From the NCBI GenBank assembly GCA_009760855.2, contig WPIO01000014.1, forward strand, positions 250,001-314,000: a DNA stretch of 64,000 nt, given 5' to 3'. Below are positions 9,690 through 21,374 of this stretch, piece after piece. A program made the position numbers and the translations under genes. Numbering within the stretch: the stretch's first letter is position 1; the number at the start of each line of letters is the position of its first letter. This stretch comes from Cristatella mucedo. Taxonomy: Eukaryota > Bryozoa > Phylactolaemata > Cristatellidae. The notes under the pieces are model-generated. The model was not told where the DNA came from, ran no database searches, and was given only the letters and a program-made list of their open reading frames with translations.

Positions 9690-11500
9690 CAGCGGCTGCT
9701 ACGACGTTCCAACAGCGCTCAGTGCACCGGTAGTTTTGCGGGGCTCAGCGCGAGGAAACGTTCGGCCGCATGCTGCCCGCGGTCGAGTGGACCAATAAAA
9801 CTAATGAAATCCGGCTGCATCGGAAAGTGGAGTGCCCGTACCCCCAGGCTAACCACGTGCAGACGAGACATGACACTGCAGACGCTAATTGACAGATGAG
9901 TTCGAACAACGGGACCACTTTTTTGCCCGTGAATAGCCAACGGTGTGAGGGTCGAGCGGCGAGCAAAGTGTTTGCTCAGGCGGCTAGCTGCAGAAGAATG
10001 CTGCCGTCTCTCGCCCTCATAACGCGGCTGTTTATACGCACGCAGAAGCTGCTGTGTGCACGCCTTTGCTCCCTTTCTTGTCTATTCCGCTCTCTCTGCC
10101 GGCGCGCAGCTAAGACTCGGAAACGCCGCGAACTCGCCGGCGGTGCGCGCGGCCGAGCGGCAGACGGCCGAAGTCTGTCCGCTGCCGCAGCTGCATAGCC
10201 CGAGGCAATGCCGCACCCGAGTCGCAGCGCGTGCACGTCTCTGCCCTGCCACTGCCGCCGAAGACTGAACTGCGTCGGACAGAGAAGCGGCTTTCGGCGC
10301 TGACGGTGGAAGCCCGAGTCGCGGGGCCAGTGCTTACTCCTTGGCCCAGCGAAAAATGGCTCGGCATGGCGATCGCAGAGACCGAAATCCCAGAGTACAA
10401 ATTCCGCCTGCTTCCTCATCATCCGTAGACGCTTGCTTTACTGCCTCGCAGAGGCCGCGCAGAGGAGCAAGCGGACGGTAAGACCCGCAGGTCTCGACGA
10501 CGCTCGGACCGCCGCGGCAGCTGCCGCCGCCGAGGTGGCAAGCCTCGCTCTCGCTGCCGACTCCCGCCGAGAGAGCTGGGCTCCTCACCGACCCGTTGTC
10601 GTCGAGAGCCGGCTTCGCGAGACCTGCGGGAGGGCTGGCCAGCCGCCGTAACGGCTGGCCAGTGGCGTCGCGCGAGGGCTGAGTGGCCTGCTCGGAGAGA
10701 GCGTTTCTCAACTAAGAGCTCGTGCCATTTGCACGGCGCATGCGCTGCGGCAATAAAAAAAAAGAATAGCCGATAACGAGCCGATTCTGTTGCAACTCGC
10801 CAGCCTTCAATAGGCAGCCAACACGTGGTAGCCATCAGCCAGGCTGTCGATCCGCGCGGCGCAGCGGAGCGGCGGCGGCTGCTTCGGCGGCTGAAAGTCT
10901 GCAGACGCAGGGCGTGCGGTCGGCGTTGGCGGAACTCGGCCTCCACGGTCTCTCCGGGTCGGTCGACTTATTCGGCGCAACAAAAGGCAGAGGCTTCTCA
11001 ATCGGAACTTGCTTCGCTACTGCTGTCTTTCGAATTTTTTCGAATTTTGCATTGCTGCAGCTCGCGCTGCACCCTCGGCTGCAGCACGGACAGCAGCGAA
11101 TCGGCTGGCGAATCGATCTGGCTGCCTCGCTGCCGGCGAACCTGTGCGAACCCGCCGGGCGGGTGGCTGGCCCGCACCGGTGTACGAGAGGGCAACAGTC
11201 GTAGCTGATCTAACGGCCTCGTTGGTATAGCGGCAGGAGAGCCCTATCTATCGGCTATCTATAGCCAAGCAGCAAGCCCCCCCCACCCACCCACCGTCCC
11301 CCACCTGGGCCGACCGAACAGTTGAGCTCGGAAGCACGCAGCCCGGCGGGACAGTCGGTCTTAAGCTCAGCGAAAGTCAACGGTCAGGCCTCCTGAAGAA
11401 CCGCCAGGCTCTTCTTCTACAATTTGTGAGCCCTGCCGGGGGCCGCCGACCGTGGATCGAGTCTGGACTCGACTTTGAGAGCTTGCTGGCTGATTCGGAG
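9690..11500. other. GC-rich, CpG-containing block
   Basis: The block is strongly GC-rich with abundant CpG, especially at 10060-10720 and 10850-11210. Long open frames appear on both strands in several frames because stop codons are rare in such sequence. None shows a domain. It could be a promoter-associated island for a gene outside what I can read, or only GC-rich intergenic DNA. Confidence 0.5.
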
Positions 11501-13020
11501 AACTCCTCCTTATTTTTCTCGGAGCTCTAGGGGCCCCAGAAAAAAACTTCCGTTGAGCAGGTGGGGGTGCCTAATTCGCTGGGCAATATCCCAGTAGCTG
11601 ACGGCTGGAGGGCGCACGACCGCGCGCAGATGTAAGAAAAACTAACCGACTTACGGCTTGCATCGGTCAATAGAGGATCGATCGACCACCGCAGCTCACG
11701 ACCCCGGTCGAGAACAGCGAGCACTTTACCCCTGGGTCTTAGGCCTCCTAGCACGCCTTCCTACTCTCAAATAGTTCTGTCGCGATAGCCTCAAATAGGG
11801 ACAAGATGGTTGGATTCAGGAAACACAGCAGATCGCAGAGATAATGAGCTCTCCATTCCCAGAGTTCCTCTCAACAGCAGTGGCTTATCAACCATTCACC
11901 GACGCTGTCACTAGAGCCAAACGAAACCGTTTCTTTACAGTGTTCCGAAACGCTACTCGAGAGAGAAATTAAAAAGAGAATTTTTTATTTCGCCCTATAG
12001 ACATTCCCAATCCATACTACGCACGCAGTCGGCTATCCTCTCGAAATGCTAGCTGCTGCTTGGACTGTGTAGTCACTGCGTGCAGTGCGGGAGGTTGGTT
12101 AATCGATTGTGGACTTCGATCCAACAGAAGGGCTGCCAGCTCTACGTAAATGTATCAATGAATCGATCAGAAAATAAATTAAGAAATCAATAGCCCACTG
12201 AAAGGCGTGTAAACATCTTAGTAACTTAGCGTATCTTCAGGGCAAGAATAAAAAAGTACTTGTTTAAGCTGCTCTTAGTAAAGGACTCGTACTACTCGCG
12301 TTACTGCAAGAATAATACAGGTGAAGGCATTTATAGATTACAACACAATTGAATCTCTTTATATGTATGTACTCCGTCGGAAAATGTATCCATGCATTTA
12401 AGGAGAATACGCTAAAAGGGATTCGCGTAAGCGGACATGGAACTACCGCACTCTTTTATTTCACTTCTCACCAGCTTCCAGCATACAGAGAATATTCGTC
12501 AGGTTGAGTGACGGCAGGGACTAGGCCACTATCGATACGCAAGTCTGCGTATAATCCAATAGACACTACGGAAAGGCGACAAAGGCTCCTTCGTGGTTAC
12601 AGAGCTGCCAAATAAGGCCTCAACTGCGTTTGCATGATTGCAAGCGACGTGTATGGCTCTCTACAAAGGCAGATTGCATTCTAATCGCTTTGGATAAGCG
12701 TTCTGTCATAACTCTGCAGACTCGCACTCTGCATCTGATCCCGCATCGGTTACGTAGGCGAACCAATAGAACACCAACCAATCAATGGAGCCCTAAGCAA
12801 CAAGCATACGGGTAGCACTCTACTATATTCGCGCAAGGGACCGGGCTCGCATACCTTAGATATCCCTAGTTTAGCGAGATTATTCATTAACCAGCTCGTT
12901 CAGCAAGACATAAATTACGACTCGGAGTAAAACACTTAATATCTACTGGCTTACAGTACTGAAAGCCAAACGCAGACCTGTGCTGTGAATTCAGCACATC
13001 AAAGGTCTTTATTACGTAAA
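11501..13020. other. No recognisable feature
   Basis: No coding similarity and no repeat shared with the rest of the window. Confidence 0.4.
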
Positions 13021-13181
13021 TATGCACACTAGGTAAGGCAGTTGCTTATCATGACCGAGGTCGTAGGTTTGAATCATGCAGTGGGCGATCCTTTATTGCC
13101 GCTGCAAGCGGTAGTGATAGCCATAAAGGCTCACCTGTCGCTACACAAAAGAGGCTGTTAAATCAGCTAGTAGTTTTGTAA
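13021..13181 (+). mobile_element. tRNA-derived SINE (type 1)
   Basis: An A-box-like GCACACTAGGTAAGGCAG and a B-box-like GAGGTCGTAGGTTTGAATCA head are followed by the family body. The body has GTGGGCGATCCTTTATTGCC, a GC-hairpin around GCTGCAAGCGGTAGT, AAAGGCTC.CCTGTCGCTACA and AGAGGCTGTTAAATCAGCTA. The same body occurs at 13463-13634 (minus), 37257-37430 and 51043-51213. Confidence 0.88.
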
Positions 13182-13462
13182 TACAGCCGAGGCACCACGA
13201 GTCAGCGGACCAGACTTTTCATGTATTTGTTTGAAGCCAGCTAAAGCGGAGCACGCAGTTAACCACTACTTCATGGCACAGCGCCTTGAAATCAACAAAT
13301 ATAATCCTGCATGTGAAGACATAAGTGCGTGAGTGCGGGATTACGTCAGTCCTGATTGAATTCCTTAAACACAAGTCGCTGACGTAATGATCCCATCGTA
13401 CTGTTCGTGGTATGTATAATAATATTACGACGGTAAAGCTATGATAAAAAAATAAATAAATA

Positions 13463-13634
13463 CTATAGCTGATTTAACAGCCACTTTTTGTAAAGCGACA
13501 GAAGAGCCTTTACGGCTATCACCACCGCTTGCAGTGGCGATAAAGGATCGCCCACCGCCGGAATCGAACCCACGGCCTCGCGACTGAGGTCGGGAAAGCA
13601 ACCGCCTTACCTAGTGTGCCATCACGGCTCACCG
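13463..13634 (-). mobile_element. tRNA-derived SINE (type 1), complete-looking
   Basis: The minus-strand order is GGTGAGCCGTGATGGCACAC (A-box area), a B-box-like GGGTTCGATTCC, GGTGGGCGATCCTTTATCGC, the CACTGCAAGCGGTGG hairpin, CTCTTCTGTCGCT and a final AAATCAGCTATA. It lies about 280 bp from the plus-strand copy at 13021, so the two form an inverted pair. The tRNA-like part does not fold as a functional tRNA that I can recognise, and it continues into the SINE body. Confidence 0.9.
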
Positions 13635-14250
13635 GCAAGAAGCTGCGTTGACGGCTCTGGCCGGGCGCCAAGTCGCTGCAGCAGCCGACCGGGACGGTGG
13701 AAGAGGCCCACAGGTCGCATGACGATCGCGAGTGCAGTCCGGAAATGGTCTGCGCGCTTCAGCAGCAGCAGCCTGCTGTTTGAGCGAATTCCGCGGTTGC
13801 GCCTGCGCTTTCCAGCAGACCGTCGCGACGTGGCGGCGCAGCGCTCTCGCTCACTGTCCGGGCGCTGCGAGTAGGGCTGCTGCTGTTACGAACGCGCGGC
13901 GGTGGCGGCGGCTTCTCACTTCCGTCCTTTAGCCGCAATCGCGGCGCTCGCGACGGTTCCAGTCCTCGCCGACGCGCGACTCTTACGGACGAATTCGACG
14001 TCGTCAGAGCGTCATCGTCGCATGCAGCCGGTATCCGGACGGCGGCGGCGGCGAAGCGCGGCGGCGGCAGCGGCAATGAAGAGCGAGCGAGCCCGCGCCT
14101 GAAAGCGACAAATCCTCCGCAGCCGCGGCGCAGCGCGGTCCGTTCGACAGCCGCGGAGGTGTACAGCACCGACCGCAGCGTACGGCCGCTCTCTCTCTCT
14201 TACGACGACCGCAGCGCTGCTGAATTGCCGGGCTCAATGTCTAGAGAGAA
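13635..14250. other. GC-rich, CpG-containing block
   Basis: Positions 13640-14220 are dense in CpG, GGCGGCGG and CAGCAG motifs. Overlapping open frames on both strands have low-complexity Ala/Arg composition and no domain. Confidence 0.45.
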
Positions 14251-15400
14251 ACTGCCTGATTATTTATTACACGACTTCGGCTCTTATGCCGCCTAACCGT
14301 AGACTATCGCCAAGGCCGTTTCTAGTCATTCTAGTTCAGGAACGGCGAATACTATCTCGGCGGTCAGTCGTAAACCTGGCTGACGTCGCTCGCGGCCGTT
14401 TCCCGGCCATCGTGGCTAACGGTCTTAGCCAGCCGCCATGTTCGTGCTTGCTTGGCTAGACCACTCTGAGCATCGACCGAGCTGCCGAGAAGACCATGAG
14501 CCCAGTAGTTTTGTGCTAAATCGGTCTTTAAATAAAACAATTCAGTCACAAGTCGCGCTTGCTAATTAAAGAAGTTGCCCTGGCTCCCGGTCGATTGGCG
14601 GATGCAAGCAAGTTCTTACGCCGACAGACGGCCTAGCTTCTGAGCGCAGTTGCACAGTGGGGCGGTTCCGGACTAAGCCGTTTCCACAAACGCAATTTGA
14701 ATAATTTGCGTTAGGTCATAAAGCCGCCTTACTACATATACCGGCCGGAAGAACTACCACCTCTCAGCGCGGCTAATGGTTCGTGGCAGCAGCCAGGTAT
14801 GCACGCGTGGGCCTAAGATCCGAGCAGCGGATAACTTCTGCAATCTCGCTCAGCAGCTCGCTACGCGGCAATCTCCTCTGCTGCTCGTTCCCCCCCCCCG
14901 ATGCTGGCGAGTTCTTTCCATCCCTTCGTCTCTGATGCTTTTAAGTCATTTGGCTCCGCGGCCAATTCCGTCCTCTCGACAGAGCTGCGCTTCACAAACT
15001 TTTTGTTTTTTATTCACTAGGATGAATTCGGTTGGCTACGTTTATGCAAATCAAAATCAGCTTTGGCTTAGAATTCCATTCGCGACAAGTCTCCTCCAAG
15101 CGGCGACGACACTTGACGGCTCCTCCTAGAGTGGAAGCTCTAGACAAACAGACACAGCTAGCCAGCCAGCAGCGAGACTCGGCTGTTACCGGTACAGCCC
15201 CGCATCAACGTGAGGAAAAACTTTTTCTCCCACGGTGCTCCTTGCAGCTGTATTCCATCAGCTCCGGAACGATTTCGTGCAGCAAGCATTAGAACAGCAT
15301 CCGATCAGTAGGGCACAGCGGCTATGGCGACTTCTTAAAGAATGTGAGGAGATGTCCTACACGAACAGCCATTCCCGATGGGTAGCAAAGTAGAGGTCGG
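14251..15400. other. No recognisable feature
   Basis: A poly-C run of 10 is near 14890. I see no domain or repeat family here. Confidence 0.4.
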
Positions 15401-15546
15401 CTGATTCAGCCGGTTCATGTACATAGCGGCAGAAGAGTCTCAGTCCAGTTTGCAACGAGCAATAAGGGATAGGCCGGCAGAACTCGAACCCGGCACCCTA
15501 GTCGTGAAGTGTGGACACCATACCACTGGGCTAAGGCCCAGGGCCC
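15401..15546 (-). mobile_element. tRNA-derived SINE, variant head
   Basis: On the minus strand, CCTTAGCCCAGTGGTATGGT (A box) and GCCGGGTTCGAGTTCTG (B box) are followed by TATCCCTTATTGCTCG, CTCTTCTGCCGCTATGTACA and GGCTGAATCAGCCG. The body is a diverged form of the type-1 SINE body. Confidence 0.8.
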
Positions 15547-15556
15547 GATCTCACTA

Positions 15557-15828
15557 TTAATGTAATGTATCTCCGTCTGTAACTCCACAAAGTCATACAG
15601 ACCATGTGGGTGTTACGCAGGAGAGTTTTGTATAGCGCACTCACAGCCTAAGCGGCTTTCGGTATGCATTCGGTACCCAACAGACTTCGTCTCACGAAAC
15701 AAAGAGAAAGTGGGAAGCATAGCAGAGTCAGGAGAGCACTTGAGGTATTGAGTAGCATAGAAGTAGCAGCTCAGAACCACTGAAAAGGATGTGCCATAGT
15801 TGGCAGTAGGAGAGTAGTTATCGTTGCG
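15557..15828 (-). mobile_element. L2-B LINE 3' fragment
   Basis: On the minus strand this matches the L2-B 3' region also seen at 30240-30534, 48112-48400 and 53874-54147. It includes a C-terminal TKSVGYRM-like coding remnant, then CACCCACATGGTCT, GAGTTACAGACGGAGA and an ATTACATT tail. The reading frame is degraded. Its 5' end abuts an L2-A tail in the opposite orientation at 15829. Confidence 0.88.
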
Positions 15829-15919
15829 TAAGAACTTAATGTGCCTAGAGAGATTTGAGCTCTCTGAGGGCGTTATATCACTCTTATTAATATATTATTA
15901 TTATTATTATCATCATCGG
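15829..15919 (+). mobile_element. L2-A LINE 3' tail
   Basis: TGTGCCTAGAGAGATTTGAG, CTCTGAGGGCGTTATATCA and a TTATTATTATTATCA tail. It is a 5'-truncated stub joined to the L2-B fragment. Confidence 0.85.
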
Positions 15920-17009
15920 TCTTCTGCCCTGCCCCCCAAGAGCTGGAGAATGAGCGCTCTTCAGTGGAAGCCGACCCAAACGGCTTGTCTGAGGTATACC
16001 GAACATGCGTTTAACCGAACCGGCAATAAACGGAAGCGGAAGCACCTGCTTTCACTACAGGAGGCCATATTGCACCAGCCATTAACGTACATGCACTGCT
16101 TTTCTGCCTGAATGTTCTCTTAAAATACCGAATGATTACGTGGTCTTGCATGGTGAGCGAAACAGCCACGATGATTCAACAGTCCATGGAATCAATTCAG
16201 TAATGTACCGTTCGAAGCTGGCACTTTTTGAGGCTGCTCTGAACGGAAGCAGAGGTTTAGCCAGCCCCTGGTCAGGGAGAGGGCAGGAGCGTGTTAAGAG
16301 CCGGCAGTATCTTCGAGGAAAGGCGGTACACAACCTCGTGCCTGCGATGGCACTTGCCTGTGATCGGATCTCATTCCACATGGTCTTTTGGCATTTCCAC
16401 GGGCTTCTTTTATTAAGGTGGATGCCAGCTGTCAGTCTGCTGGAGTGATAAATGACCTGAACCTGCTGGAAGATCCTGCGATTGCTATCAGTGGGTGCTC
16501 TTTAGCCATAGGAATGTCAGAACAACCATCCACCGGATTCTAGCCTGTAAAGAACTTAAGGGCTAAGGTATCCAAAACGATTTTCCCGGGTAGCCAGGCA
16601 TCCCTTGAATCGTTTTGCCACAAGGCAGAAAATACTAGGAACCAGCAAGCAAAGACTTCTATCCAAATCCTGTGCCTGATTAGCTGTGACTCATGGTAGA
16701 AGCAATTTAATTGTGTCTGCCTTGACGATTGAATGCTTCCAAAGTGAGTGCAGCCAGGGTAATGCCAAAGAGGGTTAGACCTTCACCTTGCCTAAGGCAG
16801 CCAATCATGCGAAGATTAAAGAGGTTTGTCGATTGGCAGTGTGGGTCAGTCCCGGGCGACAACTCCCTTTCCTGTGCCAATGTCATCCATCAAATGGCCT
16901 CGGTTTTCCATACCTTGTCTCAAGATTGAGGTAATTTTGAGCATGAGTTCAAACGATGTAGGCCTGAATAGACGTGTGCTGCAGAGGGCTTACCACACAT
17001 TAGCACATG
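15920..17009. other. No recognisable feature
   Basis: Overlapping open frames at 16136-16448 on both strands have no recognisable domain. Confidence 0.4.
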
Positions 17010-17999
17010 TACGGCAGCATACTTTCTTAAACTGAATAATGATGAAACTAACTCACTAGTTATAGGCAAACTAAGTGTGATTCCGAAATTAGGAAGGTTA
17101 ATGCTCACAGTCTGCTTTGCCAGCATATCCTCTGTTGAATCTGCAAGAAATCTGTCCGAAAAGTCCTGTCTGAAAGTTACCTTACCTTTCATTAGACGAC
17201 CACACCAGTGCCAGTCAAGTCGGCCTACTTCCAGCAGCATGGCATTGCTAAAATTTGGGCTTGCTTAGGCAGGATTACTACATCTAAATTAGTCCATACA
17301 TGTGTAACATGCTATTTATGACGTCTCGACTTCTGTAACTAACTTCTTACTGGTCTACTGGCCTGTGCAATCAGGCGTTTACAGTTGGTACACAACTCTG
17401 CAGCTAGGCTTGTTTGTCGTGAGCATCGCAGTTGCCACATCACACCACTTCTCGCCGACCTGCACTGGCTCCCAGTCAAGCACTGCATCGACTTCAAGGT
17501 TCTGACGCTAACTTTTAGGTCTCTTTATTCTTTGGCTTCAGTCTACCTACCACATCTACTCCCCAACCAGGCTAGCACCGTACCTTTTCGGAATCCAATC
17601 GTTTACCTATACCTTTTACGAACAACAAATCTTTTGGAGAACGTGCCTTTAGTTCGTATGCTCCTAAAGTCTAGAATTCACTTCCGACTTGCATCTCGAC
17701 ATCACCTGACTTGACCACCTTTAGAAAGAAACTAAAAATGCATATCCTTATCATAGCATTTAGTGGGTCCATGTGATCAGTCCTTTGTGTGCTTATGGAG
17801 GCTTACAATGTGCATGCTGCTACTAGCAGTACTTGCATGCTGTCCCTGTGTATGTCACCTCTAATCATATTATGTTTGTTTGTCCTTTAGCAAGCTTCCA
17901 CTAACCATTTGATCGTGCTTCCTTTGCAGCAAATGTCAAGTGCCTAGAAAGAGATTGAGTTCTCTGAGGGCACTATATCAAATGTATTATTATTATTAT
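17010..17999 (+). mobile_element. L2-A LINE, about 1 kb 3' part
   Basis: It starts in the RT palm/thumb region (ACTAGTTATAGGCAAACTAA, matching 34878-34900). It continues through AARLVCREHRSCHITPLLAD and LHWLPVKHCIDFKVL at 17385-17500 and ends CTCTGAGGGCACTATATCAA plus (TTA)n at about 17999. Several frameshifts and stops make it inactive. It overlaps both the 5281 copy and the 34491-35826 copy, so it is useful for building a consensus. Confidence 0.92.
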
Positions 18000-18002
18000 T
18001 AT

Positions 18003-18062
18003 TGAACCCATTACCTGGGTGAAGTGGGAGCTATTGCTTACCCTAGGCTAAGACCCAGGGCA
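18003..18062 (-). mobile_element. SINE head fragment cut by the L2-A tail
   Basis: On the minus strand, CCCTGGGTCTTAGCCTAGGG (A box) and AGGTAATGGGTTCAAT (B-box-like) stop exactly at the L2-A (TTA)n tail. The rest of the SINE is missing, consistent with LINE insertion into, or deletion at, the SINE. Confidence 0.65.
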
Positions 18063-18600
18063 GACAAAGAGACGGTAGAACGTATGCACGTGTCTGCACA
18101 TGAGTGTGTGGGAGTAGCCAGCATGTCATAGTTCTTCCAGTGGATTTTGAAGCCACTGTGGCTGTCTGCAGAGGTCTAAAGACTGAGTTCAGGGTAATTG
18201 AAATGGGCTAGGAGGGGTGCCAGCAGTGACAAGAGAAGTGGCTGTGCCGGCTGCAGCGGCCAGTGCAGAAATCTCGTGCTCGATTCTTTGAAACTGTTGA
18301 TAGCCACCCTGGTCATACAGGTGCAGGTCACTTGAAGTAGCCAATGGCAAGCAGGTGCAGACCGTCTGTGCATTGTTAGCTGTACTTGGGGTGAGCAGGC
18401 TGCAGGAGGGCGAAGGCTTTCTCCTCGGCTGGGACCTTTCAGAGTGCCAAACAATGCTGCCACAAAAGGTGGGAAAACAATGCGCAGACACAATATGCAG
18501 CATTAAGAGAGGTTCAAGCGAAAACCATCCAGCCGAAATGGCATCGGGAATTGGCGTCGAAACCAATGTCACAAAGCCATGCCCAAACAGGTCGAGGTGG
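18063..18600. other. No recognisable gene
   Basis: Downstream flank of the RGM gene. The open frames here run into the adjacent AC microsatellite and are not supported as genes. Confidence 0.4.
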
Positions 18601-18626
18601 ATGGGTTCGCTTGCGAATGCGCGCGC

Positions 18627-18650
18627 GCACACACGCACACACACACACAC

Positions 18651-18715
<65 letters not shown>

Positions 18716-18740
18716 ACACACAGACACACACACACACACC
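18627..18740. repeat. (AC)n microsatellite
   Basis: Nearly pure AC/CA run with a few G interruptions, preceded by a short GCGCGC run. Thr/His and Val/Cys translations across it are spurious. Confidence 0.97.
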
Positions 18741-19117
18741 GTGACGCCAAGATTAAAGGCAGTTGCAAGAGGCAAGGCAGGCAGCTGTGCCATCACGAAT
18801 GCAGATGTTGGGGTGCTGCAGCGCTGCTGACAGGCGATGTCCGGTTCAGTCTCACAGCACGCTCATCCCCTTCCTGCAAATGCCAGCCATTCCTGCTGCT
18901 CAAGGTGCCGCGGTCCTGAACAGCGGAGCGATCTATGGGGAGGGGCAGAATGGAGGCACTGCTAACTTGAGAGCATAGCACTAGGTGGGGGTGGGAAAGC
19001 ATGAAATCGCGTGGCACGTGCCAGGCGATGGAGCTGCTCGCAAAGAAGCCCGGGAGAAGACAATCTCTGTGAGCACAAACAGTCGACAAGAACATTCGAG
19101 TTGAGCCCAGCAACGTC

Positions 19118-19123
19118 TTTAAT
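19118..19123 (-). terminator. Possible poly(A) signal of RGM (ATTAAA)
   Basis: A minus-strand ATTAAA hexamer lies about 750 bp after the RGM stop. No AATAAA was noticed between it and the stop. It is weak evidence, since such hexamers occur by chance. Confidence 0.3.
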
Positions 19124-19871
19124 GCACCCAATACAACTTGGGAGCACGGTTGACCACGCTAGCGCGCAAAGATCCACACTCCTCCAGAGATCTGCGCGCC
19201 CGCTGCAGGCGATAGCAAACAGGCAGCGGGGCTTGCCTATCACGGCTACATAACTTTTAAAAACAGCACGCGCGAGCGATTAACAAATGCCTACCAATCC
19301 TGTGCCAGATGCAAGCAAACAGCTTCACTCGGTGTTAGAGCTTAAAACCAATCTAACGAAGTGATATGACAGCCAGGGCTAGACAAACACGGCATCCACG
19401 ATAGCGCACAGCCGAGCGCGCTTCGTGGGGCAGGGCTTATTCGACGACACGTACAGCAGCCGGTCAGAAAACGCCCCAGAGCGAACAGACACCGCATAGG
19501 CACGGCCTGAGCTTGAGCAAAGACGATGGTAGCGTGGCAGAGTAGGTGAAAGGAAGCCGTCAAGGTGAAATTCCTCACGGCAACTACCACAGCAGCCGCT
19601 GCCGTTGCACACAATAACAGGGTGGCAGGGAGAGAGGGATAGAGCGCTCCGAGGCCAGTGCCTGTCTGTGGATGCGCTCAGCCGTTCGGCCTGCAGCGAG
19701 CACTTGGCCGGGCAGCAGCGCTCTGCACTTCCCAGCCTGTGCGGCTGTTGTGAACAGCACAGCCGCCGGGTACACCAGACCGGCTTCAGGCGGTAAAGAG
19801 CCAGGTCGGTGGGCAGGGCAGCTGCAGCAGCAGCAATGGCAGCAGCGCTGACTGCTGACCCTGTCCGCACG

Positions 19872-20654
19872 TCACCTCTCGATGCAACGCACCGAGAGGA
19901 TCAAAAGGCAAGCCAGGCTGCAGCATACTGCGTGCAACCATGACACGGTCCAGCAACTGGGCTTAGCGCTGCCAGAGGACGTCGGCAGAGGCCACCGAGA
20001 GCGAGGCTCGTAGACGGCCAGGTCCGTACGATTGACCGTCGGCACCGAGCGCCGAAATCGCTGGGCCTCGACAAAGGCCCGCTGCGCCATGACGGTGAAG
20101 TTCAGGTCGCCGGTTTTGAGCAAGTCGAACACGCACGAGTCAAAGTAGAAGTCGGCAACACCGGCCTCCCTGCACCGCAAGGTGGCCTGCTGCCGAGACA
20201 GCGGGCGCCTCCCGGCGGTGGCGACGTCAGCCGCCGCCGAGCTGCCTCCTCCTCCTCCAGCAGAGGCCTGCTCGGAAGCGGCGGCCATGCGAAAAAACTG
20301 CATAAAGCTGATGCGCTCCTTGGCCGGACATCCGGCGTGACAGAGCTGCAGCGCAGCCTCGCTGCCGCCGCCACTCCTGCCGTCTGTAGCGTTGACGACC
20401 TCCTCGGGCATAACGATGGCCACCGAGAGATATGCGCCGGTGAGGCGCGTGATCACACGCGTGTCGATGTAGCGCAAGTGGATGTCGACTCGCTCGCCGG
20501 GACTGACGACCGTCAGCGCCACCGAACTTCCGGCCGTCTCCGACGAGCCGTCGTCGAACGACGACGGCAGATTGCCGTTCTCGGCAGTGTAGAACATGGC
20601 CTCCGACGCGATGCACTTGCTCTGCTCCCTGCTCGAGTGCACGATGACGGTAAG
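19872..20654 (-). CDS. RGM: Repulsive guidance molecule (RGM), last coding exon
   Basis: This exon encodes the C-terminal 260 residues of an RGM protein, a GPI-anchored BMP co-receptor and neogenin ligand at the cell surface. It opens after a TTTGCAG acceptor at 20655. Its phase 0 joins the donor at 26065. Visible marks, by exon residue, are the tail of the von Willebrand D-like fold (RVDIHLRYIDTRVITR 55-70, GAYLSVAIVMPEEVV 73-87), LQLCHAGCPAKERI 102-115, FYFDSCVFDLLKTGDLNFT 169-187 with its two family cysteine contexts and an N-glycosylation site, and a hydrophobic C-terminus (238-255). The last is preceded by small residues SSGS, as in a GPI-attachment signal. Oddities are a Gly/Ala/Ser-rich insert at 124-150 and a charged five-residue end (RCIER) after the hydrophobic run. 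Protein identity is certain to family level. Paralogue assignment (A, B or C type) is not. Confidence 0.95.
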   Translation of the reverse strand, partial: LTVIVHSSREQSKCIASEAMFYTAENGNLPSSFDDGSSETAGSSVALTVVSPGERVDIHLRYIDTRVITRLTGAYLSVAIVMPEEVVNATDGRSGGGSEAALQLCHAGCPAKERISFMQFFRMAAASEQASAGGGGGSSAAADVATAGRRPLSRQQATLRCREAGVADFYFDSCVFDLLKTGDLNFTVMAQRAFVEAQRFRRSVPTVNRTDLAVYEPRSRWPLPTSSGSAKPSCWTVSWLHAVCCSLACLLILSVRCIER

Positions 20655-21065
20655 CTGCAAATTGAAAGCCGCAGAGCCCATCGGCTTAATCCGGCACGCA
20701 TCCGCTTACCCCAAGGCCGTGGCTGCACGGACGATTGCTAACAAAGCAACGACCAAGGTTCCACCAGCTTCCATTCGAAACGACAGCGTTCAACGACAGC
20801 GCACACCGCTACCTTTTGCCAACGCATGCGAATGGCACGCTATTCGTGCAACAACCCGACGCATGGCGCACTCAATCGGGGAGGGGTAGCGCAAGCCAGG
20901 GAGCACGCAAGCGGTGCTTGAGATTGCAGCTGGTTGCAGACCTGCAGGCTTTTCGCGATGGCGATTGCAGGGTTGTAGCTTGGATTGAGCCAAGCAAGGA
21001 GATCAGACCCAGACCTTTCCAGAGGCAGCCGATCAAAGAAAGGCCGAAGGGGCAAGCCGGGTGGC

Positions 21066-21120
21066 CTGCAACTCGAGCCCACGACCTCGGTCATCAAATA
21101 TATTCGCCTTGACCTTGGTC
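21066..21120 (-). mobile_element. Possible SINE head fragment
   Basis: On the minus strand, GACCGAGGTCGTGGGCTCGA resembles the B-box region of the SINEs at 50748 and 59731. The surrounding sequence does not follow the SINE body, so this is tentative. Confidence 0.35.
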
Positions 21121-21289
21121 GAGGCCAGCACACTGGGGCTGGACTCAAGTTTCAGGCAGATCAGCACTCATTGAGCAAGTCAGCTCATTCGGAGAGTGAC
21201 TTCGGGCAACAAGCGGGAAGAGCTTGCTGGCACGTGGAAAAGAGGCTGTGCAGGTGTGCATCTCTGTAACTCCTTGCTGTTAGAGGCTG

Positions 21290-21332
21290 TGTGTGTGTGT
21301 GTGTGTGTGTGTGCCTGTGCGTGCGTGCGTGC

Positions 21333-21374
<42 letters not shown>

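Noticed and set aside
10334-10946. Several 100-175 codon frames on both strands in GC-rich DNA
   Set aside because: No domain and Arg/Ala/Ser-biased composition. Multiple overlapping frames are open because stops are rare in GC-rich sequence.
13463-13634. tRNA gene
   Set aside because: A and B boxes are present but the sequence continues into the SINE body and recurs elsewhere with it.
18189-18744. Val/Cys and Thr/His repeat open frames up to 182 codons
   Set aside because: Products of the AC microsatellite with unrelated flanks.
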